In this document: piece after piece, positions 17,508 through 26,262 of the stretch | Position numbering within the stretch: position 1 is the first letter of the stretch | Layout: the number at the start of each line of letters is the position of its first letter | Assembly: GCF_001238295.1 (NCBI RefSeq) | Contig: NZ_LGXZ01000010.1 | Location: forward strand, 62,001 to 126,000 | Reading direction: 5' to 3' | Source: Ruegeria sp. 6PALISEP08 | GTDB lineage: Bacteria; Pseudomonadota; Alphaproteobacteria; Rhodobacterales; Rhodobacteraceae | Length of the DNA stretch: 64,000 bases | Program-made: the position numbers and the translations under genes | Notes under the pieces: model-generated | What the model saw: only the letters and a program-made list of their open reading frames with translations | Told to the model about the DNA's origin: nothing | Databases searched by the model: none

Positions 17508-18485
17508 ATGGCAGCAGAGTCGAAACAGGGCGATTCACAACAGACCCTCTGGCAGTTCGACATTATCGTCGCGCCGGGTTTTGTGTTGTTGGAACTCGCC
17601 TCGCTTGTGGATGTTCTGCGGGTGGCTAACCGCGTCTGTGCTTCACCGCCTTTCACCTACACGTATCGGTCACTGCGCGGTGGCGATGTGGCCAGCAGCA
17701 GTGACGCCGTAGTTTCGACAACAAAACTGCCACCGCAACCCAAGGCCGATTATCTCTTTGTCATTGGCAACTCCGACCCGGATCAACCTGACCTTTCGCT
17801 TGGCCGTATCGTTTCGGATTACACGTATCGCGGTGCACAGGTCTTTCTTCTGTCTGAAGCTGCCAGTCGTTACATAGACGAAAACGGCACCGAACATCTG
17901 GCGACCCATTGGGAAAACGCCTCTTTCCTACGCGAACGAGGTGCCCGGTTCGAGGCTAAACTCTCAATCGCCACGGAAAACGGGCCGGTGGTTACATGTG
18001 CCGGAATGGGGGCCACAGCCGACATCGCATTGGCCGTCATCGGGCGGCATATTTCAGGGCCGACGAAAATGACGGTCGCGGATATCATGCTGCATGAGCA
18101 GATTCGCGATTTCTCATCCATGCAGCCATTTTCAGGGGCAAAGACCACGGCCACCGGCGACGCCAAGCTGGATCAATGCATTAAGCTGATGCAAGAGAAT
18201 ATCGAAGACCCCCTGCCTATTCGACAGATTGTCGAGGATCTGAGCCTGTCGAATCGATCGCTGGAGCGTAAGTTCAAATCCTTTTTCGCCACCACACCCA
18301 ACGGGTTCTATCGCGAAATGCGTCTGGCCAAGGCCAATAATCTTCTGATGAACACCACGATGAGCGTGCGTGAGATCGGTATGGCCTGCGGTTTCCCCAA
18401 CGGATTTTCGTCTGTTTACAAAAGCTTCTTCGGTGTCACCCCCTTTGTCATGAGGCGGGAAAAACGCCAGGCCGCACAAAGATGA
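17508..18485 (+). CDS. GlxA-family AraC regulator with DJ-1/PfpI domain (GbdR-like)
   Basis: A 325-residue regulator. The N-terminal glutamine-amidotransferase-like DJ-1/PfpI domain (about 15-190) senses ligand. The C-terminal AraC domain (about 225-315) has both helix-turn-helix units: 'IRQIVEDLSLSNRSLERKFK' and 'SVREIGMACGFPNGFSSVYK'. Family members GbdR, CdhR and SouR control glycine betaine, carnitine and sarcosine catabolism in Pseudomonas. This supports a methylated-amine role for the locus. Start at ATG 17508, eight bases after the methyltransferase stop; an upstream extension overlaps that gene and is not used. Confidence 0.87.
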   Translation: MAAESKQGDSQQTLWQFDIIVAPGFVLLELASLVDVLRVANRVCASPPFTYTYRSLRGGDVASSSDAVVSTTKLPPQPKADYLFVIGNSDPDQPDLSLGRIVSDYTYRGAQVFLLSEAASRYIDENGTEHLATHWENASFLRERGARFEAKLSIATENGPVVTCAGMGATADIALAVIGRHISGPTKMTVADIMLHEQIRDFSSMQPFSGAKTTATGDAKLDQCIKLMQENIEDPLPIRQIVEDLSLSNRSLERKFKSFFATTPNGFYREMRLAKANNLLMNTTMSVREIGMACGFPNGFSSVYKSFFGVTPFVMRREKRQAAQR

Positions 18486-18575
18486 TTTTCCCGGATACCG
18501 TGACGCTTTTAGTGCATTTGTTGTCGATCCCCCGTGGCATTCTGGCCAGAACCAAACACTAGCGGAGTCGTCACA

Positions 18576-21029
18576 ATGGTTGATCTTCCCAGCAAGGCCC
18601 GAGTGGTCATCATCGGCGGCGGCGTCATCGGATGCTCGGTCGCTTATCACCTGACCAAGAAGGGTTGGAAGGATGTCGTGCTGCTGGAACGCAAACAGCT
18701 GACCAGTGGTACCACCTGGCACGCGGCAGGCCTTATTGCGCAGCTGCGCGCCACCGCAAACATGACCAAGCTGGCGAAATACAGCCAGGAACTTTATGGC
18801 TCGCTGGAAGAAGAAACAGGCGTTGCCACGGGCTTCAAGCGCTGCGGGTCAATCACCGTGGCCTTGACTGAAGAGCGCAAGGAAGAGATCTATCGTCAGG
18901 CCGCGATGGCGCGGGCCTTTGGTGTCGAGGTCGAAGAAATCTCGAATGAGCGGGTGCAGGAACTGTACCCACACATCAATCTCGAAGGCGTCAAAGGGGC
19001 TGTTTATCTACCATTGGACGGGCAAGGTGATCCGGCCAACATTGCACTGGCCTTGGCCAAAGGCGCGCGTCAGCGCGGCGCTGTAGTGAAAGAGCGAGTG
19101 AAGGTTACCGACATCGTCAAACAGGGCCGGTCGGTCACTGGTGTGGACTGGGTCGCCGATGATGGCAGCGCCTCGGGCCATATCGAATGCGACATGGTGG
19201 TGAACTGCGCGGGTATGTGGGGGCACGAAGTTGGCCGGATGGCCGGTGTGAATGTACCGCTTCACGCGTGTGAACACTTCTATATCGTAACCGAGAACAT
19301 TGACGGTCTGACCCAGCTGCCAGTGCTGCGTGTGCCTGACGAGTGCGCCTACTACAAGGAAGATGCAGGTAAAATCCTGCTGGGCGCGTTCGAACCTAAC
19401 GCGAAACCCTGGGCAACGAACGGTATCCCTGACACGTTCGAGTTCGATCAGCTGCCCGAAGATTTCGACCATTTTGAGCCGATCCTTGAAGCCGCTTGTG
19501 AACGGATGCCAATGCTGGCCGAGGCGGGTATCCACACCTTCTTCAACGGTCCTGAAAGCTTCACGCCCGATGATGCGTACCACCTGGGTCTGGCGCCCGA
19601 GATGGACAATGTCTGGATTGCCGCCGGGTTCAACTCGATCGGCATCCAATCCGCCGGTGGCGCGGGAATGGCGCTGGCCGAATGGATGGATACAGGCGAG
19701 AAACCCTTTGATCTAGGCGACGTGGACGTCAGCCGAATGCAGCCGTTCCAGGGCAACAAGAAGTACCTGTTCGAGCGCTCGAAAGAGACACTGGGATTGC
19801 TTTACGCCGACCATTACCCCTATCGCCAAAAAGCCACCGCCCGCGGCGTGCGCCGGACGCCGTTCCATCATCACCTGCTGGAACAGGGCGCTGTTATGGG
19901 CGAACTGGCCGGTTGGGAACGCGCCAACTGGTTTGCGAATGACGGTCAGGAGCGCGAATACCAGTACAGCTGGAAACGCCAGAACTGGTTTGAGAATTCG
20001 GCGGCCGAACACATGGCGGTACGCGAAAATGTGGGCATGTATGACATGTCTTCCTTTGGCAAAATCCGTGTCGAAGGCCCGGATGCCGAGAGATTCATGA
20101 ACTACATCGGTGGCGGCGACTACTCGGTGCCAAATGGCAAGATCGTCTACACGCAGTTTCTAAACCGCACAGGTGGGATTGAGGCGGACGTCACCGTGAC
20201 CCGACTGACCCAAACCTCTTATCTGGTGGTAACCCCGGCGGCGACCCGTCTGGCGGATCAGACCTGGATGCAGCGCCATGCCGGTAATTTCAACGTGGTC
20301 ATCACCGACGTGACCGCCGGCGAAGGCGTCCTGGCCATCATGGGTCCGAATGCGCGCGCGCTGCTGGAAAAAGTCTCACCCAACGATTTCACGAACGCGA
20401 CCAATCCGTTCGGCACAGCACAGGAGATCGAGATTGGCATGGGCCTCGCACGTGCTCACCGTGTCACCTATGTAGGCGAGCTTGGATGGGAGATCTATGT
20501 CTCTTCGGATATGGCGGGCCACGTCTTCGAAACCCTGCATGACGCCGGGCAGGACATGGGTCTGAAGCTCTGTGGTATGCACATGATGGACAGCTGCCGG
20601 ATCGAAAAGGGCTTTCGCCATTTTGGTCACGATATTACCTGCGAAGATCACGTTGTCGACGCTGGCCTGGGCTTTGCTGTCAAGGTGGACAAAGGCAGCG
20701 ATTTCATTGGGCGCGAGGCCGTGATCGCACGGAAAGAGAGCGGCCCCAAATACCGTCTGGTGCAGTTCCGCCTGAGGGAATCCGAACCGCTGTTGTTCCA
20801 CAATGAACCGATTGTCCGCGACGGTGAGTATGTCGGCTATCTAAGTTCCGGCAACTATGGCCACACTCTCGGTGGTGCTATTGGTTTAGGCTATGTGCCC
20901 TGCGAAGGAGAGAAAGCCGCGGACGTCCTGGCTTCGAGCTACGAGATCGACGTTTGTGGTGTGAAGGTCAAAGCTGAAGCGTCGCTGAAGCCGATGTATG
21001 ATCCAAAATCAGAACGGGTTAAGGTCTAA
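18576..21029 (+). CDS. GcvT-family FAD-dependent dehydrogenase (dimethylglycine/sarcosine dehydrogenase-like) 2
   Basis: An 817-residue paralogue of the enzyme encoded from 12598, with the same order of DAO/FAD, FAO_M and GcvT domains. The first 60 residues align almost motif for motif: 'ARVVIIGGGVIGCSVAYHL', then 'SGTTWHAAGL' with the flavin-linking His. The folate-binding half includes 'YVGELGWEIYVSS' and 'GYVPCEGEKA'. ATG 18576 with GGAG upstream is preferred to an in-frame ATG 42 bases earlier. The 90-base gap after the regulator gene may carry its own promoter. It probably removes a different methyl group or acts on a different substrate than its paralogue. Confidence 0.88.
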   Translation: MVDLPSKARVVIIGGGVIGCSVAYHLTKKGWKDVVLLERKQLTSGTTWHAAGLIAQLRATANMTKLAKYSQELYGSLEEETGVATGFKRCGSITVALTEERKEEIYRQAAMARAFGVEVEEISNERVQELYPHINLEGVKGAVYLPLDGQGDPANIALALAKGARQRGAVVKERVKVTDIVKQGRSVTGVDWVADDGSASGHIECDMVVNCAGMWGHEVGRMAGVNVPLHACEHFYIVTENIDGLTQLPVLRVPDECAYYKEDAGKILLGAFEPNAKPWATNGIPDTFEFDQLPEDFDHFEPILEAACERMPMLAEAGIHTFFNGPESFTPDDAYHLGLAPEMDNVWIAAGFNSIGIQSAGGAGMALAEWMDTGEKPFDLGDVDVSRMQPFQGNKKYLFERSKETLGLLYADHYPYRQKATARGVRRTPFHHHLLEQGAVMGELAGWERANWFANDGQEREYQYSWKRQNWFENSAAEHMAVRENVGMYDMSSFGKIRVEGPDAERFMNYIGGGDYSVPNGKIVYTQFLNRTGGIEADVTVTRLTQTSYLVVTPAATRLADQTWMQRHAGNFNVVITDVTAGEGVLAIMGPNARALLEKVSPNDFTNATNPFGTAQEIEIGMGLARAHRVTYVGELGWEIYVSSDMAGHVFETLHDAGQDMGLKLCGMHMMDSCRIEKGFRHFGHDITCEDHVVDAGLGFAVKVDKGSDFIGREAVIARKESGPKYRLVQFRLRESEPLLFHNEPIVRDGEYVGYLSSGNYGHTLGGAIGLGYVPCEGEKAADVLASSYEIDVCGVKVKAEASLKPMYDPKSERVKV

Positions 21030-21035
21030 ATCAGA

Positions 21036-21084
21036 GGGTAGAGGGCTCTGCCCCCGCTACCCGGAGCGCGAGGCAGAGCCTCGC
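21036..21084. repeat. Two adjacent GC-rich hairpins after the catabolic block
   Basis: GGGTAG (21036-21041) pairs with CTACCC (21057-21062). Next, GCGAGGC (21068-21074) pairs perfectly with GCCTCGC (21078-21084) across a three-base loop. There is no T tract. They follow the second GcvT-family gene by seven bases and are likely a terminator or transcript-stabilising structure. Confidence 0.45.
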
Positions 21085-21215
21085 ATTTCCGTTTGAAAGC
21101 CTTGATGCGGTCGGACAACTCATCAAAAACTGTTATGTGACACATCACTGTTTTCAGAGTTTCCAAACACTTTGGTTCTGCCGTAAACGGAACCGGTATC
21201 AACCGGAGACCTGAC

Positions 21216-22115
21216 GTGGCCGACACGCCTTTACCATCTCAGAGCACGGACACGCCGAAAGGTCTTGCGCTGGCTGTCACAGCTTATGTCCTGTGGGGCT
21301 TTCTGCCACTATACATGAAAGCGCTGGATCATTTGGGACCGATCGAGGTTGTGGCGCATCGTATTATCTGGTCAGTGCCAGTGGCCGGGCTTTTGCTGGT
21401 CGCATTGGGCCGGACCCGAGATCTGAAGGCCGCTTTGGGCAATCCGAAAATGCTGGGCATGGCTGCTGTGACAGCTGCGCTTATATCCGTGAACTGGGCG
21501 ATTTACGTCTGGGCCATCTCCACGGGTCACGCACTGGATGCAGCGCTGGGATATTACATCAACCCTCTGTTCAGTATCGCGCTGGGGGCGATCTTGTTAA
21601 GGGAGCCCCTGACGCGGACGCAACTGTTCGCGGTCGGGTTAGCCGCACTGGGTGTGGTGGTACTTGTGGTGGAGGCCGGCCGGTTGCCTTGGGCGGCTCT
21701 TGGACTGATGGTCAGTTGGGGGTTCTATGCGTTTTTCAAACGTTCGCTGCCAATTGGACCCAATCAGGGCTTTCTGCTTGAAGTCCTGATCCTTTTGATT
21801 CCAGCCCTCGTCTATGTCACCTTTCTGGGTGTGCAGGGCACGGGGCATTTCGGTGTGGGGATGTCAGATACCCTATTGCTGTCCTGTGCCGGTGTTGTGA
21901 CGGCTGTGCCCCTGCTGGTCTATGCGAACGGTGCCAAACTGGTGCGGCTGTCCACGATGGGTATCCTGCAATACATTGCGCCGACCATGATTTTCATCAC
22001 GGCAATCTCTTTGTTTGGCGAAAAGATCGACACCGGCCGGATGATCGCCTTCCCTCTGATCTGGGCGGCTTTGATTGTCTACTCGATCCCGATGATCCGG
22101 CAGGCACGGGCTTAG
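21216..22115 (+). CDS. rarD: RarD-type EamA transporter
   Basis: A 299-residue ten-helix drug/metabolite transporter of the RarD subfamily. Characteristic segments are 'AYVLWGFLPLYMKALDHLGPIEVVAHRIIWS', 'GHALDAALGYYINPLFSIALG' and 'VSWGFYAFFKRSLPIGPNQG'. RarD was named from chloramphenicol-sensitivity phenotypes and its real substrate is unsettled. Translation seems to start at GTG 21216 after CCGGAG. Its end overlaps the convergent SGNH hydrolase gene by four bases. Confidence 0.9.
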   Translation: MADTPLPSQSTDTPKGLALAVTAYVLWGFLPLYMKALDHLGPIEVVAHRIIWSVPVAGLLLVALGRTRDLKAALGNPKMLGMAAVTAALISVNWAIYVWAISTGHALDAALGYYINPLFSIALGAILLREPLTRTQLFAVGLAALGVVVLVVEAGRLPWAALGLMVSWGFYAFFKRSLPIGPNQGFLLEVLILLIPALVYVTFLGVQGTGHFGVGMSDTLLLSCAGVVTAVPLLVYANGAKLVRLSTMGILQYIAPTMIFITAISLFGEKIDTGRMIAFPLIWAALIVYSIPMIRQARA

Positions 22116-22822
22116 GCCTGACGCAACAGCTGCGCTGCGGCTTCCGCCCAAAGGGCGTAGGCGCGTGGGCTGGGATGATAGCCGTCTGGGGCAGCAAGGG
22201 CAGGGTCGTCCGGCAGATCGAGTTTCAGATGCCTGACATGGGGGTGGGCAAACACAACCTGTTGCAGCGCCTGATCCAGCCTGGCAGCCTGACGGCCAAG
22301 GACCCACGCCAAAGGATAAGGTAAGGCTGGGAATCTGTTCATCTGTGGAACGCCGGTGACGACAATGCGCCGTGCTTTCAGATCTTTGGAAAGAGCAGTG
22401 ATGAGCTGTGTTTGGCGCTGTGCAAACTGCCGGGATGTTACGGCACGGGTCACATCATTGACGCCCAAAGCCGTGACAACCGCGTCGAATTCGCCTTGCA
22501 CGCCTTTCAGGCGATCGAGCGTGTCCTGTGTCGTATGCCCCGTGGTTGCTTCCAATCGCCACTCAACCGAGTAATGCTTGGCCAGCTGGTCAACCAAGTG
22601 CCCGGACAGAGCCTGCGCTTGGGTTCCGGCCCCAACCCCCGCAGCCGAACTGTCGCCGCAGATGAGCAGGCGCAGGCGCGGGCCGCGGCCGGATCGGCCT
22701 GTTCGCGGACCCGTCGGTTCGGGCAACATCTGAGCGTTTCGGCGCACTGCAAGGCCCTGTGCCGCCAGAACCGGCAGCAAGGGAATGCGCAGGACCTGAT
22801 CGGCTGCAATCAAGCCGCGCAT
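22112..22822 (-). CDS. SGNH/GDSL hydrolase
   Basis: A 236-residue esterase of the SGNH fold. Block I is 'LLICGDSSAAGVGAG' with the nucleophilic Ser of GDS, block III is 'ALGVNDVTR' with the GxND Asn, and block V is 'DGYHPSP' with the catalytic Asp and His. There is no convincing signal peptide, so it is probably cytoplasmic. It starts two bases after the NTF2-like gene on the same strand, so the two form an operon. The physiological ester is unknown. Confidence 0.88.
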   Translation of the reverse strand: MRGLIAADQVLRIPLLPVLAAQGLAVRRNAQMLPEPTGPRTGRSGRGPRLRLLICGDSSAAGVGAGTQAQALSGHLVDQLAKHYSVEWRLEATTGHTTQDTLDRLKGVQGEFDAVVTALGVNDVTRAVTSRQFAQRQTQLITALSKDLKARRIVVTGVPQMNRFPALPYPLAWVLGRQAARLDQALQQVVFAHPHVRHLKLDLPDDPALAAPDGYHPSPRAYALWAEAAAQLLRQA

Positions 22823-22824
22823 GG

Positions 22825-23235
22825 TCAGCTTAAGGCATCTTTGAATTTGAGAAACCGCGCATCGGTCATCACGCGTGCCATCATCGCCTCTCGCAAGGCG
22901 CCGACCGTTTTATAGGGCCGCATGACGACTTCGAAGGTCTGGATCAAGCCGTCGTCGTTCAGCGTGATCAGGTCCACGCCGATCCCGTCAAGATCGCCGA
23001 CCTTGCACTGGAATTCCAGCGCCCAGTCTTTTCCTTCGCCCATGATGCGGCGATAGCGGAAGTCCGAGAAGACCTGCCCGACATGTCCAAGAACGGCTGC
23101 CACCGGCGTGCGACCTGTCCAGGTGCTGTAGTAGGTTGGCGGCAGGAACCGGACATCCTCGGCCAGCAGCGCGTGGATCAGGGATTCATCGCCTTTGGCG
23201 ACAACCTCTTGCATTCGGTCTATGGTCGGGTGCAT
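22825..23235 (-). CDS. NTF2-like (SnoaL-fold) protein
   Basis: A 136-residue protein with the cone-shaped NTF2/SnoaL pattern: an N-terminal helix 'MQEVVAKGDESLIHALLAEDVRFLPP', then alternating strands ending in 'VVMRPYKTVGALREAM'. Start at ATG 23235 is set by a near-perfect AGGAGGAG ribosome-binding site. These folds serve as small isomerases, hydratases or ligand binders, and nothing here fixes the activity. It is translationally close to the SGNH hydrolase gene. Confidence 0.72.
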   Translation of the reverse strand: MHPTIDRMQEVVAKGDESLIHALLAEDVRFLPPTYYSTWTGRTPVAAVLGHVGQVFSDFRYRRIMGEGKDWALEFQCKVGDLDGIGVDLITLNDDGLIQTFEVVMRPYKTVGALREAMMARVMTDARFLKFKDALS

Positions 23236-23327
23236 GTCGTCTCCTCCTGTGCGGAAGGTCTCTGAACATCGCGCCACAGGCAAGGGCGACGTTGCGGGAG
23301 GGAGCGAGCTGCGATAGGCAGGCCCGC

Positions 23328-23975
23328 ATGAGCGAGACCTATGATCCCCCTAGAACCCCGCTGGATGTGTTACATGAAGACGCCCAGTTGATTGTGGTGA
23401 ACAAACCGTCTGGCCTGCTTTCGGTGCCGGGGCGTGGCCCGCATCTGGCGGATTGTCTTCTGACACGGGTGCAGGCGGCGTTTCCTCAGGCACTGCTGGT
23501 GCACCGGCTGGACCGGGATACATCCGGTGTCATGGTTTTTGCCCAAACGCCCCATGCACAGCGAAACCTGAGTATGCAGTTCGAGCAGCGGCAGACGCGC
23601 AAAACCTATATTGCTGGTGTCTGGGGGCGGCTGGAACCCAAGACCGGCACAGTTGACCTGCCTTTGATTGTGGACTGGCCCAACCGGCCCAGACAAATGG
23701 TCTGCCACGACACGGGAAAGCCCGCGATCACCGATTGGCGTGTTGTGAAATATGAAGGCGAAACAACGCGCGTGCGCCTGTTTCCCAAGACAGGCCGGTC
23801 CCATCAATTGCGCGTTCACATGCAGGCGTTGGGTCATCCGATTCTGGGCGACCCGTTTTACGCAACCGGTGCTGCCGCAGATTTCCCCAGGTTGATGCTG
23901 CATTCGGAAGAACTGCGCCTGAAACACCCAGAAGGCGGCGTTTCGATGAAATTCCGTGCTCGGGTGGAGTTCTGA
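23328..23975 (+). CDS. RluA-family pseudouridine synthase
   Basis: A 215-residue RNA pseudouridine synthase. The catalytic Asp lies in 'LLVHRLDRDTSGVMVF', and the family elements 'RQTRKTYIAGVWG' and 'LFPKTGRSHQLRVHMQALGHPILGD' follow. There is no S4 domain, and the length is close to E. coli RluA, which modifies 23S rRNA U746 and tRNA U32, so RluA is the likely functional match. ATG 23328 is chosen because the upstream extension overlaps the divergent gene's 5' end and is not conserved-looking. Confidence 0.88.
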   Translation: MSETYDPPRTPLDVLHEDAQLIVVNKPSGLLSVPGRGPHLADCLLTRVQAAFPQALLVHRLDRDTSGVMVFAQTPHAQRNLSMQFEQRQTRKTYIAGVWGRLEPKTGTVDLPLIVDWPNRPRQMVCHDTGKPAITDWRVVKYEGETTRVRLFPKTGRSHQLRVHMQALGHPILGDPFYATGAAADFPRLMLHSEELRLKHPEGGVSMKFRARVEF

Positions 23976-24109
23976 GGAAATCGCGTCGGGATTGGCGGCT
24001 AATTGCCGATCTCACCCGATTGTTGCTTGAGCCCCAGCGCCTTGGCCGTGATATACTGAGAAAAACCAAACTCACCCGACAAACGGGTGTCGGAGCAGAA
24101 GGTGATATC

Positions 24110-24781
24110 ATGACGATTTCCAAGTTTATTCTGGCCACGGGGCTGATTTCAGCCCTTGTTTTGTCAGCTTGCACGGATCCGGGCACGTTGTCGGTGCAGG
24201 GCGACCCGAACCAGAACGCTAAACAAGGTGCCGTTTTGGGCGGTCTTGTTGGAGCTGGCGTCGGGGCGATCGCTAACAACTCGAATCCTGGCCTTGGGGC
24301 GCTGGCGGGGGCTGCAATTGGCGCAGCCGGTGGTGGCCTGATCGGCAACCAGCTAGACAAACAGGCGGCTGAGCTGCGTCAGCAATTGGCAAATGACGGG
24401 ATCACCATCGTGAATGCGGGCGATCGTCTGATTGTGACGGTCCCCAATGATATTACCTTTGACACCGACAGCTCGACCGTGCGCCCGGCGCTGCGATCCG
24501 ATTTGGTGAAAGTGGGTCAGAACCTAGTCAATTACCCGAACTCGAACGTGCAGATCATTGGTCACACGGACAGCGACGGGGACGCGACCTATAATCTGGG
24601 CTTGTCCCAGCGTCGCGCTAATGCAGTGGCGGATGTCCTGCAGGCCAATGGTGTCAGCTATAATCGCATCACAACAATTGGTCAGGGCGAAAACAATCCT
24701 GTCGCCTCGAACCTGACACCAGAGGGCAAGGCGCAGAACCGTCGGGTCGAGATCGTTGTCGTACCCAGCGGAAACACGTAA
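24110..24781 (+). CDS. OmpA-family lipoprotein with glycine zipper (YiaD-like)
   Basis: A 223-residue outer-membrane-associated lipoprotein. The signal peptide ends in lipobox LSAC with Cys22. A glycine-zipper segment follows ('GGLVGAGVGAIANN', 'GALAGAAIGAAGGGLIGNQLDKQ', about 45-85). The C-terminal OmpA peptidoglycan-binding domain (about 110-220) holds 'ITFDTDSSTVRP' and 'NVQIIGHTDSDGDATYNLGLSQRRA'. It would tether the outer membrane to peptidoglycan. ATG 24110 is chosen because it opens the signal peptide. A hairpin terminator follows. Confidence 0.92.
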   Translation: MTISKFILATGLISALVLSACTDPGTLSVQGDPNQNAKQGAVLGGLVGAGVGAIANNSNPGLGALAGAAIGAAGGGLIGNQLDKQAAELRQQLANDGITIVNAGDRLIVTVPNDITFDTDSSTVRPALRSDLVKVGQNLVNYPNSNVQIIGHTDSDGDATYNLGLSQRRANAVADVLQANGVSYNRITTIGQGENNPVASNLTPEGKAQNRRVEIVVVPSGNT

Positions 24782-24800
24782 CGCAGATTAAGTTTGATGC

Positions 24801-24828
24801 ACGGGGTCGCCATCGGCGGCCCCGTTTG
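24801..24828 (+). terminator. Stem-loop terminator after the OmpA-lipoprotein gene
   Basis: ACGGGG (24801-24806) pairs with CCCCGT (24820-24825), with an inner GCC/GGC pairing, followed by a short TTT. It is a plausible but weak rho-independent terminator. Confidence 0.55.
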
Positions 24829-24912
24829 CGCATTGACTGCGCGTCAAATGGGGTTTGGAACAGGTCAAACTCAGGCTAGGTTCCCGAAAACACAGAAACG
24901 GAGCTACCCTAG

Positions 24913-25455
24913 ATGTCTCAACTCACCCTCGTTGGCCTGTCCGGATCCCTTCGTCAGGAGGCGACCAACCGCAAGCTTTTGCGTGAAGCGGCCCGCTTGT
25001 TTGATCCGACCCACTTTGTTGAAGCAGACCTGAACTTGCCGCTTTATGACGGAGATCTGGAAGAGGGCGAGGGGATTCCGGCAGCGGTACAGTCTCTGGC
25101 AGATCAAATCGCCCAGGCTGATGCGGTTGTTATCTCGACGCCGGAATACAATAAGGGACCGTCGGGTGTTCTGAAGAACGCGCTGGACTGGGTCAGCCGG
25201 ACTCAGGGCAATCCTTGGGCCGACAAACCGGTGGCGGTTATGTCGGCGGCAGCAGGTCGTGCAGGGGGTGAGCGGGCGCAGATGATCCTGCGCGCGTTTA
25301 TGGTGCCCTTTCAGCCGCGCATTCTGCAGGGGCCTGAAATTCATCTGGCAGACACCTCGAACGAGTTCGACGAACACGGCAAACTGGTCTCTGACCGGTA
25401 TGAAAAGTCATTGCATAAACTGATGCAGAAACTTCGGGCCGAGGCCGGTTTCTGA
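24913..25455 (+). CDS. NADPH-dependent FMN reductase
   Basis: A 180-residue flavodoxin-like reductase. The phosphate-binding loop is 'GLSGSLRQEATNRKLL', and the flavin and NAD(P)H site is 'ISTPEYNKGPSGVLKNALDWVSR', the classic SsuE/ChrR/AzoR-like signature. Start at ATG 24913 after CGGAG. Such enzymes supply reduced FMN or detoxify quinones and chromate. It could serve desulfonating monooxygenases, but none is encoded nearby. Confidence 0.88.
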   Translation: MSQLTLVGLSGSLRQEATNRKLLREAARLFDPTHFVEADLNLPLYDGDLEEGEGIPAAVQSLADQIAQADAVVISTPEYNKGPSGVLKNALDWVSRTQGNPWADKPVAVMSAAAGRAGGERAQMILRAFMVPFQPRILQGPEIHLADTSNEFDEHGKLVSDRYEKSLHKLMQKLRAEAGF

Positions 25456-25470
25456 AACAGGGCCAAAAGA

Positions 25471-26262
25471 ATGAAAGAAGAGCGTCAGACGGATATCATG
25501 GACCCCGCCCGCGCCGCTGCATTTCAAGCTGCGCTGGGTTCCGAGCCGACGATTGCCGGTGGTTCAGCCTTGCCGCCCTTCTTCCATCAGCTCTATTTCT
25601 GGTCACCGCAACCGCCTGCCGCGTTGGGGCGGGATGGGCATCCCAAGGTTGGTGGTCTGATCCCGGATATGGGATTGCCGCGCAGAATGTGGGCCGGAGG
25701 GCGGTTGGAGTTTCATGTGCCTTTGGTCGCGGGAATCGACGCGGACAAGAAATCGGTTCTGGAGAGTCAAAACTCCAAAGTGGGGCGGTCCGGCCCGTTG
25801 GGTTTTGTCACTTTGCGACACGAGATCTGGCAGGAGGGGCAGCTGTGCCTGACCGAATGGCAAGACCTGGTCTATCGTGAGGATCCCGTGCCGGACGCAA
25901 CAAGTTCGCAGCCACCGATCGCGCGGGGGGATGAAACGGATCTGCGCGCGGTTAGGTTCGATTCAACTCTGTTGTTTCGATACTCGGCACTGACCTTCAA
26001 CGGTCATCGCATCCACTATGATCTGGATTATGCGCGGGATGTGGAAGGATATGACGGGCTGGTCGTGCATGGACCACTATTGGCGCAACTTCTCATGCTG
26101 TTTGCGGTTGATCTGAACGGTCCGCTTACGTCTTTCTATTTCCGTGCCACCTCACCGCTTATGCACTTCGAGACCGCCCAGTTGTGCCGCAACGGAGAGG
26201 ACATGTGGGTACGTGGTCCCGATGGTCGACAGTGTATGCAAGCTGTTGCCATGTCACAGTGA
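25471..26262 (+). CDS. MaoC-like hydratase (FAS1-like dehydratase / 3-methylfumaryl-CoA hydratase type)
   Basis: A 263-residue double hot-dog protein. The N-terminal half has 'FFHQLYFWSPQPPAALGRDGHPKVGG' and 'PRRMWAGGRLEFHVPL'. The C-terminal half carries the hydratase segment 'HRIHYDLDYARDVEGYDGLVVHGPL'. This layout matches mesaconyl-C4-CoA/3-methylfumaryl-CoA hydratase relatives acting in C5-dicarboxylate CoA chemistry. ATG 25498 is an alternative start. It ends inside the convergent FAD oxidoreductase gene with a nine-base overlap. Confidence 0.78.
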   Translation: MKEERQTDIMDPARAAAFQAALGSEPTIAGGSALPPFFHQLYFWSPQPPAALGRDGHPKVGGLIPDMGLPRRMWAGGRLEFHVPLVAGIDADKKSVLESQNSKVGRSGPLGFVTLRHEIWQEGQLCLTEWQDLVYREDPVPDATSSQPPIARGDETDLRAVRFDSTLLFRYSALTFNGHRIHYDLDYARDVEGYDGLVVHGPLLAQLLMLFAVDLNGPLTSFYFRATSPLMHFETAQLCRNGEDMWVRGPDGRQCMQAVAMSQ

